From a virus, in IMG/VR virus record IMGVR_UViG_3300046010_004118, positions 1 through 32,457 of that record: 32,457 nt of DNA, one strand, 5' to 3'. How positions within the stretch are numbered: the stretch's first letter is position 1; each line of letters starts with the position of its first letter. Under the pieces are notes generated by a model. It had not been told where the DNA came from. It saw only the letters and a list, made by a program, of their open reading frames with translations, and did no database searches. Of this stretch, positions 21,991 to 31,361 are shown in pieces. The translations under genes and the position numbers were made by a program.

Positions 21991-24619
21991 CCTCTTGTAC
22001 TTGCACCTTGTTTTGAGTGCCAGTGATGTCAGATTCTAAGACAACCACTTGTGATGTCATTGTCTGACCTTGTTGACCTTGACCAAGCTGATTCAAGTCA
22101 GTTGTCTGAGCTTGTGTGTTGGCTGTGAATGAACTTGCACCAGCTCCACTCAATGCACCGCCACCTCCAGATGATAATTGTGGAGGAGTGGGAGCTGAGC
22201 CAGCTTGATACTTTTGATTCATGATGGCCATTGCTTGAGTGATTCCAATCAATGAGGCTGATGCAATTGCAGCAATACCAGCTGGAGATGGAGGTGGCCC
22301 AAATTGTGCAATACCTTTGACAATGGCTGAGGCTGTATCAATACCAACCTGTGCCAATCTTAGAGCCTTGTCTCTTGCAAATTGTGCTTTCTTAATTTTC
22401 TCCTCTTCATTGTAGGCTTTCAACTGCACTTGATACTTTTGTTGTGCAAAGTTTTCCTCAATCTGTTTCTTTTGATCAGCAGTCAATCCCTCTTGGCTAA
22501 GTTGTGCCTGGAGATTCTTGTCAAGATTAGCAAGATCTGCATCTCTATTCTCAGCTATTCTGTTTAATCTTGCTTGATCTATCTCATTGACAAGAGCATT
22601 GATTTTCTTAAGTTCATCCAATCCTTTCTGAGCTCCCTCAATTGCATCTGTCACTCCCTTAAGTTGCTCCTCTCTTGCCTTAATTGCATTGGCCTTTGCT
22701 TGATCATCATATTTTTTATCAAGCTCTGCTTTCTTTATTCTGAATTGTTCCTGAGCTTTTAAGTTAGCATCATAGAATTCCTCCTCATCAATAGCCTCAG
22801 CTTTGAAAGCTGCCAAGTTCAATGCCTCTTGTTTTTTCAATGCCTCTTCCAAATCAAGCAATTCATTCTCTCTATCAGTATTTAAGAATCTTTGCAATTG
22901 ATCTCTTAATGATTTTTTCTTAGCCTCATTCTCTGCAATCTTGTCAAGCTCAATCTGGTTATACTTATTGACAATGGCAATTCTTTCAGCTGCCTCTTGC
23001 ACAGCAATTTGTGACAATAACTCAGCATTGCCATGAGCTTGATCTCTAAGCTTGTCATACTTCATGGTTGATAGCAAAAGCTCCTTCTCTTGATTCTCAG
23101 CCATCAAGTCAAGACTCAATTGGAATTGTTCATCCTCAGCCTTGATTCTATCCTCATTTGCTTTACGTTCAATCTCAGCCAATCTCTCAGCTTCTTTCTT
23201 GGCATCCTCTCTCCTCTTCTCAGCTCTTGCCTTGGCCTTGTCAGATCTTGCTTTTGCAGCATCATCATCTTTCTTGTCTTGCTCAATTCTTAATACCTCA
23301 AGATCCTGAGCATTCTTTTTATTAACCTTGAATTGTTCAAAACTGTTTTTCTTTGCATCCTTAAGTGACTTCTCAAGTTTCTTAGCTCTGTCACTATCAG
23401 CATCTCCTGTTGCCTTGAGTAGTTTAATCTCAGCCTCATATGCTGCAATCTTTTGCTTTTGCATTTCAAGGATGGCTCTTCCTGACTTAAGAGCTGCCTT
23501 AAGTTTTTTCTCCTCCATTTCCTCAGTATTCTTTCCAGCAGCTTGTGCTTTTCGAATCTCAAAGGATAGATTGTCATCAACAGCTTGAGCTTTTTTCTTT
23601 TCAGCTGCAATCTTTTTATTCATCTCTTTCTCAGTGGCATCAGTCTTGGCTCTTGCATTTTTTTTCATCTTTGCAGTTTGCTCATCATCAACCACTCCAA
23701 AATATTCAAGAGCTTTAATCACTCCATATATAACAGCAATGAAAGGAAACATAACACCGATTACAATCTTAACTGCTGGTCCAAGTTTATTAAACCAGTT
23801 GTAAGCTTTCATAACAGCTGCTGAGACCTTGTCAAAGTTGGCAATGAGTAATCCAACAGCAACAACAATAGCACCAATACCAGTTGCAATCAAAGCTATT
23901 CTGAATAGCTTCATCCCAGTAGTTGCTGTGCTTGTTGCTGCAGCAAGGGATACATTTGCTGTGGCTTGTGCCTCAGTTGCTGCTGCATTTGCCAATGCTG
24001 GTGCAATAGATCCAGTCAATACAAATTGCTTAGCCTTCTCAAGACCATTTCTTAATTGCAAGCCAAGAATTGACTCCTTATTCAAGTTATTTGAAATGAT
24101 ACTAACTGAGTTGACTAATCCCTGGACAGCTTGCAACTTAACCATTGTCTCAGTTAAAGCCTCAGACTCAACACCAGTCAATGCAACTGCTGATTGAATA
24201 CCTTGGAATGCAGCTGCTCCAGTCTCAACTCCTTGCAAAGTTGTATCTAAGCCAACAAAGTCAGATGACAAAGCTGTTGTCTGAGCCTTAAGATCACCAA
24301 TCTCATCCTTAAGATTTGCAGCGTTTCTAATTGCTTGTGCTCCAATAGGACTCTCAGCTCCAGCCTGAGCTGCCAAGTTCTGATAGTCCTTCATGGTCTT
24401 GGTCAACTCCCTCATAGTAAGTCCACCAGCCTCAACTCTTGCATTTAGTTCCTGAAGTTTTTGGTCAAAGGTATCAATGCCAGTACTATCTGCTGCTGTT
24501 TTTTGTGTTGCCTTGAGATCTTGATTCAAGTCATTAACAGCTGCATCCATGGCCTGAATGTCATTAACACTATTTCCAGTGTTAACCTTGAGTGAGAATA
24601 CAACTGACTTCTCTGCCAT
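21974..24619 (-). CDS. Tail tape measure protein
   Basis: 881 residues. An N-terminal helical region (1-180) is followed by two hydrophobic segments near residues 240-262 (LIATGIGAIVVAVGLLIANF) and 285-303 (IVIGVMFPFIAVIYGVIKAL), a very long K/E/A-rich coiled coil (about 310-730), a hydrophobic A/G-rich part (SAIVKGIAQFGPPPSPAGIA) and a Q/S/G-rich end. This sets tail length; it also suggests a siphovirus-like or myovirus-like long tail. By hand count it has only 5 CpG in 2,646 bases. Confidence 0.88.
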   Translation of the reverse strand: MAEKSVVFSLKVNTGNSVNDIQAMDAAVNDLNQDLKATQKTAADSTGIDTFDQKLQELNARVEAGGLTMRELTKTMKDYQNLAAQAGAESPIGAQAIRNAANLKDEIGDLKAQTTALSSDFVGLDTTLQGVETGAAAFQGIQSAVALTGVESEALTETMVKLQAVQGLVNSVSIISNNLNKESILGLQLRNGLEKAKQFVLTGSIAPALANAAATEAQATANVSLAAATSTATTGMKLFRIALIATGIGAIVVAVGLLIANFDKVSAAVMKAYNWFNKLGPAVKIVIGVMFPFIAVIYGVIKALEYFGVVDDEQTAKMKKNARAKTDATEKEMNKKIAAEKKKAQAVDDNLSFEIRKAQAAGKNTEEMEEKKLKAALKSGRAILEMQKQKIAAYEAEIKLLKATGDADSDRAKKLEKSLKDAKKNSFEQFKVNKKNAQDLEVLRIEQDKKDDDAAKARSDKAKARAEKRREDAKKEAERLAEIERKANEDRIKAEDEQFQLSLDLMAENQEKELLLSTMKYDKLRDQAHGNAELLSQIAVQEAAERIAIVNKYNQIELDKIAENEAKKKSLRDQLQRFLNTDRENELLDLEEALKKQEALNLAAFKAEAIDEEEFYDANLKAQEQFRIKKAELDKKYDDQAKANAIKAREEQLKGVTDAIEGAQKGLDELKKINALVNEIDQARLNRIAENRDADLANLDKNLQAQLSQEGLTADQKKQIEENFAQQKYQVQLKAYNEEEKIKKAQFARDKALRLAQVGIDTASAIVKGIAQFGPPPSPAGIAAIASASLIGITQAMAIMNQKYQAGSAPTPPQLSSGGGGALSGAGASSFTANTQAQTTDLNQLGQGQQGQTMTSQVVVLESDITGTQNKVQVQEAKSSF

Positions 24620-24849
24620 TAATTTTCAATTGGTGGGAAAGGTGGAGTTGGTTTTGGTTTGTAAGGGCTCAAAGGAATATCTAATAAATAAGAATACTCC
24701 GTGTTTGCGATGTCCAATTCATCCTGCTCACTTAAAAATAAAAAATATACATCATTAATATCTTGAACGAAATTAAAAAATGTATCAGCGTCAAAGAATA
24801 CTCCTTGTAAATCTTCCGCTTGTTGGTTTGTTACTATTCTACCTTCCAT
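24619..24849 (-). CDS. Small tail-fibre-linked protein
   Basis: 76 residues, helical centre (ADTFFNFVQDINDVYFLFLS) with a proline-rich end (SPYKPKPTPPFPPIEN). No family recognised. It is joined by single-base overlaps to the tape measure gene and to the fibre gene. Like the fibre gene it is not CpG-depleted, so it probably arrived with that module. A fibre chaperone or assembly factor is possible. Confidence 0.55.
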   Translation of the reverse strand: MEGRIVTNQQAEDLQGVFFDADTFFNFVQDINDVYFLFLSEQDELDIANTEYSYLLDIPLSPYKPKPTPPFPPIEN

Positions 24850-25655
24850 TATACTTGTCTACTTAAAGTTGTTTGATATGCTTGTACAGCTGTGTAAAAG
24901 TTAGCCGCTTCAGTGTCTGTTAGTCCGTCTCCTATTGAACTAAATGCTATTTCATTATTAAAATAATTAGCGTTATTTCTTGAAGCACCTATATACATAC
25001 TGCTTGTATTTAAGGCACTTGAATTAGTTGTAGAATTAAATATTTGTGTAGTATTTACTCTATATTTTTTTACGTTAGCCCCTGTTCTAATAGCTATATG
25101 AAACCCTCTCACATCATAAGTAACTATTGCAAAATCACTAAAACTGTCATTTACTCTTATTGAATATTGATTTGCAGCTTGTTTTGGCCAGATATATAAT
25201 CCATTATTATAACTTCCAGCATCTTCGCTACTTATAATTGGTCCTGGTGAATTTATATTATTTCTAATGTAACCTGATATATGCGTTGAATTTAAAGATA
25301 AAATAGAATTCGGTATTAATGATGTGTTTGCATAAGCACTTGAGCCATTTGGCAGCATTCCCGTTGCTGAATGTGTCCAGCCAGTGGTAAAAGTCAAGTT
25401 AAATGTGCCAGGCGTTTTAAGATTAACGGCATGACTTGAAGCTACTCCACCTACTATTGGATATATCGCTTTAAACTTTGTCCAAATTGAATACCCTTTC
25501 AAGTCAACTACCAAAGTATTAATAGCACTTTGTTGAGTAGGGTTAGTGATTGAAGCCGCTGTTATGAATGCTTGAGCATCTGGGTCTATACCCCCGCTTG
25601 GTCTCGCTAATATTCCGTGTGTTGCTAAGAACATACTATTTCCGTATCCTATCAT
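24849..25655 (-). CDS. Tail fibre / receptor-binding protein with LamG-like domain
   Basis: 268 residues from the ATG at 25655, which overlaps the stop of the upstream gene (ATGA); a TTG at 25667 is the alternative. The N-terminus carries GGIDPDAQAFITAASITNPT and VVDLKGYSIWTKFKAIYPIV, a module I know from Bacteroidetes phages and prophages. The middle is a concanavalin/LamG-like sandwich (HISGYIRNN to MYIGASRNNANYF), and the C-terminus is IAFSSIGDGLTDTEAANFYT. It likely binds a host surface glycan. Codon use and CpG content differ sharply from the flanks, indicating recent exchange. Confidence 0.7.
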   Translation of the reverse strand: MIGYGNSMFLATHGILARPSGGIDPDAQAFITAASITNPTQQSAINTLVVDLKGYSIWTKFKAIYPIVGGVASSHAVNLKTPGTFNLTFTTGWTHSATGMLPNGSSAYANTSLIPNSILSLNSTHISGYIRNNINSPGPIISSEDAGSYNNGLYIWPKQAANQYSIRVNDSFSDFAIVTYDVRGFHIAIRTGANVKKYRVNTTQIFNSTTNSSALNTSSMYIGASRNNANYFNNEIAFSSIGDGLTDTEAANFYTAVQAYQTTLSRQV

Positions 25656-25918
25656 AATACTAAACAAACCGAGCCAGATGTCAATGTGACTCCACTGAAC
25701 TTGGCTCCATTAATAGGTCTGATGATTGCTCCAGCTTTCACTGCTGTGCCAGTTGCTGCAATGTAAGTTGACTTAACATCACTGCCAGCAACTCTAATTG
25801 CTGAGAATACTGTATCCTCCAGCACCACAATTGCATCATGATCAACAGTCTTTGCTGCTGTATTATTAACTATGAAAGTTCCTTGTTGTGCTGTGAGCAC
25901 GCTATTTCCTATTGCCAT
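25652..25918 (-). CDS. Small beta-rich tail/structural protein
   Basis: 88 residues: short strands with regular spacing (GTFIVNNTAAKTVDHDAIVV, DTVFSAIRVAG, GTAVKAGAIIRPINGAKFSG). I recall similar proteins in Bacteroidetes phages near tail fibres. Probably a virion protein at the fibre or baseplate. CpG-poor, unlike the following fibre gene. Confidence 0.55.
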   Translation of the reverse strand: MAIGNSVLTAQQGTFIVNNTAAKTVDHDAIVVLEDTVFSAIRVAGSDVKSTYIAATGTAVKAGAIIRPINGAKFSGVTLTSGSVCLVL

Positions 25919-25928
25919 TTTTATTTAT

Positions 25929-26486
25929 TTACGTTGTTATATCTCCAGCCAAATACCACTCATTTGTGCCTCTTTTTATCAATGTTGCCACTCCATATTG
26001 AGCAGCTATTTTTGTTTTACCTCCACTTGATCTCAGTGTTACTGTTCCAGCTGGTGTAATTGTTGTCTGACCAGCTCCATATTGAGCAATCAATATCTGA
26101 GTGCCAATAGGAAAAGCAACAACTGTATTTGTTGGAATGGTCAAAGTATTTGCACCAGCAAGATTCATTTCAACAAGTCTACATGCATCTGTTAAATCAA
26201 GAATATAGTTGAAAGTCTGAGTATTAAACTTGACCTCCATTACAACAGTTCCAGTTCCATTAGGTCTGATCACAACATCACCATTGGATGAGCTTGTGAT
26301 ATCGTTACCATTTACATCAAGATCTCCACCAAGTTGAGGTGTAGTGTCAAGAGACATCTCCATTAAATTGGCACCAGTTACTTTCTTAGAAACATAAGCA
26401 ATGCCAGATACCTCTGAAATCTCAACAAGATCTGTTGCTGCAAGCTTGCCAGTCTTGGATGTAAGTTGTGATATTTTTAATCCCAT
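25929..26486 (-). CDS. Tail-fibre-like protein
   Basis: 185 residues. N-terminus MGLKISQLTSKTGKLAATDL followed by VEISE and YVSKKVTGANL is a baseplate-attachment-like stretch; next comes QLGGDLDVNGNDITS, a fibre repeat type; the C-terminal domain (FPIGTQILIAQYGAGQTTIT, LRSSGGKTKIAAQYGVATLI) resembles fibre tips common in Bacteroidetes phages. No chaperone gene is obvious. Encoded upstream of the second fibre module. Confidence 0.62.
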   Translation of the reverse strand: MGLKISQLTSKTGKLAATDLVEISEVSGIAYVSKKVTGANLMEMSLDTTPQLGGDLDVNGNDITSSSNGDVVIRPNGTGTVVMEVKFNTQTFNYILDLTDACRLVEMNLAGANTLTIPTNTVVAFPIGTQILIAQYGAGQTTITPAGTVTLRSSGGKTKIAAQYGVATLIKRGTNEWYLAGDITT

Positions 26487-28892
26487 TTATATCTCTATTA
26501 TGCGAAGAGTTCCATCCTCAGTGATTCGATCATCAGTACCTCTTGTCTCTCCCTCCAATACTCTACCATACTGAGTAAATGGATCAAATGGTGGAGTCAC
26601 AATTGTTGACTGTATTCCCTCCCCTTGTATTATGCGAATCAGTTCGATATTGGTTGATACATTCTTTCCGCTCTGATAATCACTTATTTTCTGTAACCTA
26701 TAAACAACACCATCTATGTTGATTAAGTTCCTAAAATCAAGGCTATTGATGTCTGATGGCCTTAACATAACTGAGCAAGTAATTTGCTTTCCAAATCTTG
26801 ATATCAATTCCTTGATGAACTTCTCATGATACAGATACAAGTTGTTGGTTGGATAGTTGCTTGTTGACCAAAACACATAGTCAGGTATACCAAAGTTAAA
26901 ATCAAATGTTGGTGAATCAAGGCTGTCCAAATGACCAACATAAGGATAGTCAATCTCAACATTATCATTTCCATCTTCATCTCTATGAGTCCATGCTCCA
27001 GTTCTTAATCCTCCTAATTGCACAATGAATGGCTTGCCTTTTTTCTTTTCAACTAAACTGCTGCCATCCTCATTGAACTTAACCTGGAATGATCTTGGCA
27101 CAATCAAGTCAGTGAATGATCCCTCTGGTGAATCTTCAGGAATTCTGCACAATAGCTTTTGACTGAATGGCAATTTAAACTCAGTATCATTGGTTGCAAA
27201 TTGACTTTGACTCTCAATTAAAAATGAGCCATATTGCTCCTGGACATCATCAAGGTAGCGAGTATTCCAATAATCATCATCTTGCTCAAAATTAAACTTG
27301 TAATTTTTTGAACTAAAATTGATTGTTGGAGTGACAGTGATATCCTTTGACCTGTCCAATTTATAAGTCCAATCAATTGCATCTCCACTGGCATTGTAAA
27401 ATTCTGACAATGGCTCAATCTCCAAAATACTTGGATCAGCTATTGATGGCTTGATATACAAATTGAATGCAGTGACCAATCCTTTAAAGAACTGATCACA
27501 AGTCATGTCAGGCAAGAATGAATCAAGATAGACTGTCCCTCCAGCTGATAAGGCTTGTTGTTGTTTTAAGAAATTTAAATCAGATGTATTGGATAGAATG
27601 TTGATTAATAAATTAAGATTGGTTAATCCTGTTCTTTGTACTGTGCAACTGACTAATCGGAATCTGACATCAAAATGTACCTCATCATTATAATTAACAT
27701 TCAACATCCTTGAGTAATCAAATGAAAATGTCAAGCTTGTTGTGGTTGATGTGATGGATCCTGAATATAGTAAGTCATTACTCATCAAGATGTTATTCTT
27801 ATATGTTAAAATTACAACCTCATATTCTCCATTAATTGTATATGCTCCAGATCCATCACCAGCAATTGTGATATCAAGATCATGATCACCAGCATAATTA
27901 ATCTGATAAAGACCTTGAGATGCCACAACTATTCTCAATGGTGAAAATTCTTGAGCTTGATTCAAATCATCTTGGTTGATTGTAGCTGCATAATGAGCAA
28001 GTATCTCATAATCACTAATGCCAATAATATCTGGCTGTGAAGCAAAGTAAGTCACACCACTACCTCCAAACCCATTGCTTAAAAAGTAACCGCTTGATGT
28101 TGTTGTATTATCTTGTGTAGTGAATACACTCTCTCCTTCAGCTTGAGCTTGTGTGATGGTTGGCAAATCTCCTCCAGGATAAGCCATTAACAATCTCTTG
28201 AATCTTTGGCTATCAATGAATTGACTATCCCAAGTTATGCCAGCATAGTTGAAAGCTTTCTCCAATACCTCATAACAAAACACTTGTGGAGGAATATGCT
28301 CAACTCCAAAGGTGGCTGCTGATGGACGCGTGAATCCGTAATCAATCAAGCCGTAATAATACCCCTTACCAGTCCACCCTTGAGAGTCTTGATTGCTGGA
28401 TGGTGATCCATTCAATTGGATAGTTCCACCCCATGTATCTTGTTGGTTGTCATATGTCAGAGCATGATTGTATTCTGACCAACCTAATTCATTCACCTTG
28501 ATCTTAGCGAGCCTTGAGATGTAGTCAATGGTGTCACTTACCAGAGTAATGTCAAAGGACCATACTCCATCCATAAGCTTGCAACTCATCAACTGAGCTA
28601 CACCATTGAACTCAAGCAAGCCATTCTGATAGTATTGACATTCTGCTTTAATGCTTGGATCAAAGTCAATGAAATCAGAATCAGTACCCGATATTGTCTC
28701 GGTAGCTGATAAAGTATACACACTCAACATAAGTGATGTATTGCTCTTTGTTCCTGGCAATGTGATAGTCTTGGACTTGTTGCCCTTGCGAGCTGTCAAG
28801 TCCTTGATGTCACTGATATTGAATGTCAATGGAAAGGGAGCATCTTGGTTGATGTCAACAAGCCTTCCATTAATGAATAATTCTCCAGCCAT
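26487..28892 (-). CDS. Large tail / baseplate hub-like protein
   Basis: 801 residues. It begins ELFINGRLVDINQDAPFPLT and SDIKDLTARKGNKSKTITLP, a distal-tail-like start that I know from Bacteroidetes phages. The middle is beta-rich with T/S-rich sheets, and a later segment (KLDRSKDITVTPTINFSSKN) matches hub-like repeats. The end is IIQGEGIQ followed by a polar tail. Located between the 394-residue tail gene and the fibre genes, so part of the tail tip. Exact role (Dit, Tal or hub) is not certain. Confidence 0.62.
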   Translation of the reverse strand: MAGELFINGRLVDINQDAPFPLTFNISDIKDLTARKGNKSKTITLPGTKSNTSLMLSVYTLSATETISGTDSDFIDFDPSIKAECQYYQNGLLEFNGVAQLMSCKLMDGVWSFDITLVSDTIDYISRLAKIKVNELGWSEYNHALTYDNQQDTWGGTIQLNGSPSSNQDSQGWTGKGYYYGLIDYGFTRPSAATFGVEHIPPQVFCYEVLEKAFNYAGITWDSQFIDSQRFKRLLMAYPGGDLPTITQAQAEGESVFTTQDNTTTSSGYFLSNGFGGSGVTYFASQPDIIGISDYEILAHYAATINQDDLNQAQEFSPLRIVVASQGLYQINYAGDHDLDITIAGDGSGAYTINGEYEVVILTYKNNILMSNDLLYSGSITSTTTSLTFSFDYSRMLNVNYNDEVHFDVRFRLVSCTVQRTGLTNLNLLINILSNTSDLNFLKQQQALSAGGTVYLDSFLPDMTCDQFFKGLVTAFNLYIKPSIADPSILEIEPLSEFYNASGDAIDWTYKLDRSKDITVTPTINFSSKNYKFNFEQDDDYWNTRYLDDVQEQYGSFLIESQSQFATNDTEFKLPFSQKLLCRIPEDSPEGSFTDLIVPRSFQVKFNEDGSSLVEKKKGKPFIVQLGGLRTGAWTHRDEDGNDNVEIDYPYVGHLDSLDSPTFDFNFGIPDYVFWSTSNYPTNNLYLYHEKFIKELISRFGKQITCSVMLRPSDINSLDFRNLINIDGVVYRLQKISDYQSGKNVSTNIELIRIIQGEGIQSTIVTPPFDPFTQYGRVLEGETRGTDDRITEDGTLRIIEI

Positions 28893-30076
28893 TAGTTCAG
28901 TTGTGATCTATATGTGTATGTTCTTTCAATTGTAATCTGCTCCTGGATTAATCCATCTCTCCTCCTATTTTTCAGCTGATAGCTTGAATTGGTCACTTTC
29001 ACTGGCTCAAATTCAGTTGAATTGTTTTGCTCAAGATAAACCAAAGGAGAATCAAACAATGAATCAACAAGCCAATTCTGAACTGCCTCTGATATCCAGT
29101 CTGAATTCAAAACTAATTGCTTGCTCTTGGTCTTGGCAAAATGAATCTTTTGACCAGAGTACAATGGATATGTGTAGCTTGTGCCATCCCATACTCCAGG
29201 ATCTCTCTGGTAGTCAAATGCCTGAACAGTTGCTGATTCTGTTGATACCAATGCAAAGGTAAATGAATCCCATGATCCAAGCTTATTCAACCAATGCAAT
29301 CTATATGTCTCATATCTCTTGCAATCAGTATCCATGTAAATGTAATATGTCTCTGAGTTACTTGCTCCACCAACATCAACATAAACAAAATATTTATAAC
29401 AATCATCAAAATCAATTTGAGTTATGGTTGAATTTGAAATGATAGCTTGTGGACCAACATTCAAAATGTTAAATTCAGAGGATGTCAATGAGATATTAAA
29501 ATCTGATGCAATGACATTTCCTTGAATATCATACAACTCACAAGCCAAGGCAACACCAGCTCCTCCTGTTGGTTCCAAATATCCAACATATATATTCTCA
29601 TCCATTCCACAAAGTTGTCTTGATGTCCTTGGAAAATATGTCAAGAATAAGCTCCCTTGAGTTACATTAGGATTATAATCTGCATCATCCCACACTCTCC
29701 ACTCTGGATATTCAAGAGCTGCATTGAATGCTTTCAATGTTGTGCTTGTATCACTGGCTTGAATTGTGGGAGTTGATCCATACTTTTCATATACAATGAT
29801 AGCATATGTGACCATTGAATTGGTGGCATCAAACTCAAGATCAGTTGTGATCTCTGGATTTCTTATCACACTTTGAACAGCTTCAGATACATCAATTCTG
29901 CCAAGAGTATTAAATTGCCTGAACACCTCTTGAGTCAATCTCAATGTGCTATCAATATAAACCTCAACAATAAAACTGAAATTCGGTTGTGCAGTCTGAT
30001 TGCTGCTGAATGTGAACACCAATGGATTCCCAGCTGGTGCAATGAGTTGTGGCTCATCATATATTGTTACTGCCAT
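28892..30076 (-). CDS. Tail-associated structural protein, 394 residues
   Basis: Beta-rich throughout, with repeated fibronectin-like character: LVFTFSSNQTAQPNFSFIVE, LRLTQEVFRQFNTLGRIDVS, and near the end SSYQLKNRRRDGLIQEQITI. The central segment has CKRYETYRLHWLNKLGSWDS, resembling a motif in large Bacteroidetes phage tail proteins. The stop overlaps the start of the 801-residue tail gene by 1 nt. Probably a tail-tip protein; family not named with confidence. Confidence 0.5.
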   Translation of the reverse strand: MAVTIYDEPQLIAPAGNPLVFTFSSNQTAQPNFSFIVEVYIDSTLRLTQEVFRQFNTLGRIDVSEAVQSVIRNPEITTDLEFDATNSMVTYAIIVYEKYGSTPTIQASDTSTTLKAFNAALEYPEWRVWDDADYNPNVTQGSLFLTYFPRTSRQLCGMDENIYVGYLEPTGGAGVALACELYDIQGNVIASDFNISLTSSEFNILNVGPQAIISNSTITQIDFDDCYKYFVYVDVGGASNSETYYIYMDTDCKRYETYRLHWLNKLGSWDSFTFALVSTESATVQAFDYQRDPGVWDGTSYTYPLYSGQKIHFAKTKSKQLVLNSDWISEAVQNWLVDSLFDSPLVYLEQNNSTEFEPVKVTNSSYQLKNRRRDGLIQEQITIERTYTYRSQLN

Positions 30077-30581
30077 TCTTTGTAAAATTTATTTCAAACA
30101 TTAAACCAGTGAGCTCTGCCAAATCATTTCCAATCCTTTCAAGGACTTGATCAGTGATGACATTCTCAGTGATTCTCTTTGGTTGCAATCCTCTTTGCTT
30201 GATGTTGGATGCCACAGCATAAGCATGACTCATATCCAACCCTTTCCACTGGCTGATGGCTGTTGCCATATTGTGAGATACTCCAGGATAGTTGAATGAG
30301 AATTGACTGCCATAGTTGTTGGTGCCAACAGCATTGACTCCCTCATCAACAAATGGAAAGTAATCCTCAGCCTCTAATCTGAATGACAGCTGTCCAGTTG
30401 GTACCGGAATGATTGAGGCTGCCAATGCTCCAGTATTCTGAGCAACTCTCTTTGTGTAATCTCTGAACTCCTCAGCAAGCTGATTGGAAAGGCCAATGAT
30501 AAACCTATCATAAGCATTCTGTGGCTGCTCAGCATCCTGAGTAGTTATTCCAAAGTCCTCAAGAAAATCAAACTCAGCCAT
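30057..30581 (-). CDS. HK97-gp10-like tail completion protein
   Basis: 174 residues. The helical N-terminus (SNQLAEEFRDYTKRVAQNTG) is followed by strands including LSFRLEAEDYFPFVDEGV, and a closing helix. The F-V-D-E-G-V strand is a hallmark of gp10-like proteins. Its ATG lies inside the end of the -1 frame of the chaperone gene, and its end overlaps the 394-residue gene by 20 nt. A minor head or tail-joining role fits, although it is far from the other head genes. Confidence 0.62.
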   Translation of the reverse strand: MAEFDFLEDFGITTQDAEQPQNAYDRFIIGLSNQLAEEFRDYTKRVAQNTGALAASIIPVPTGQLSFRLEAEDYFPFVDEGVNAVGTNNYGSQFSFNYPGVSHNMATAISQWKGLDMSHAYAVASNIKQRGLQPKRITENVITDQVLERIGNDLAELTGLMFEINFTKNGSNNI

Positions 30582-31361
30582 TTCTTAATATGCGTTTTTG
30601 TTCGTTCTCATCCACTATCCTAAAATAGTTCATCCAGAATAATGTTGTCACATAAGGCTGTTGTGTAACCTTTGCCACACTGAGTCCCATTTCTTTGGAT
30701 AGTCTATGAATGATAGTGGTCCAACTGAACCACTCTGAATCTTTAAGTCCTGCTCCATCATCATCATTTCCATCCTCTGCCTCGCCATCTGTATCCCTAA
30801 TATAGCGAGCCTCCGCTTGTCCGATAAGTCCAAAAAAAAACTGAAGAAATTTAAGAACTCATCACCTGGAAAGTTTTCCTTGAATTCCTTGTATCTGGTT
30901 TCATTAGGATTCAGCACTCTTCCTCTATCATCCTCCTGGCAATACTCCATGCCTTTCTCAACATACATAATTGCCAATGCTTGACATGGATCTTGGCTGA
31001 TATCCTCAATCAGTTTCAAGTCAATGATCTGACCAGTTGAGACATGACCAAAGTTTTTCTCAAAGCAATACACCTTGCCATTCACCTCAATCTCAGACTT
31101 TGGCTCCTGGTATTTATAAGTAACCAACAACTGGAGGAGATGGTTGGCAGCAACTTGAATTGATTCAATATCAGCTCGCTTGATCTTGTTGATTGACTCT
31201 CCACTGAATAGACTGAGCAACTGACATTGGAAGATTAACAGCTGAGTGATGTCATCATCTCTCTGCTCTTTCATTGCCTCGGCCATCATCAGCCAGCGAG
31301 TCATCTGTTCAGGGGTGCATGCTGATAGTGTGGTTGGTAGTTTTATCTCAAGTTGTTTCAT
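30574..31361 (-). CDS. Tail assembly chaperone, frameshifted long form (predicted)
   Basis: The unshifted frame (31361 to 30648, 237 residues) opens MKQLEIKLPTTLSACTPEQM and reads as a helical chaperone up to NFFSFF (residue 176). There a run of nine T permits a -1 slip. The -1 frame then stays open for 86 more residues: an acidic linker (EAEDGNDDDGAG), a tryptophan pair (SEWFSWTTIIHRLSKEM) and VAKVTQQPYVTTLFWMNYF, ending at 30574 after overlapping the next start. That C-terminal pattern is typical of the T part of gpG/gpGT-type chaperones, while the unshifted end looks like a shadow. A sequencing indel is the rival explanation. Product 262 residues if shifted. Confidence 0.65.
30834..30840 (-). 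promoter_or_regulatory. Slippery heptamer for programmed -1 frameshifting
   Basis: The coding strand reads T TTT TTT, an X XXY YYZ site in the correct phase (zero-frame codons 175 and 176 are TTT TTT), inside a T9 run (30840-30832). No downstream pseudoknot was modelled; the following 70 bases are G/A-rich. Confidence 0.55.

Noticed and set aside
23328-24197. Several plus-strand frames opposite the tape measure gene
   Set aside because: Long K/E/A-rich coiled-coil coding gives open antisense frames rich in F, S and L; they are shadows.
30582-30647. A 66-bp non-coding gap between the chaperone and gp10-like genes
   Set aside because: It is filled by the -1 reading frame of the chaperone, which runs on to 30574.
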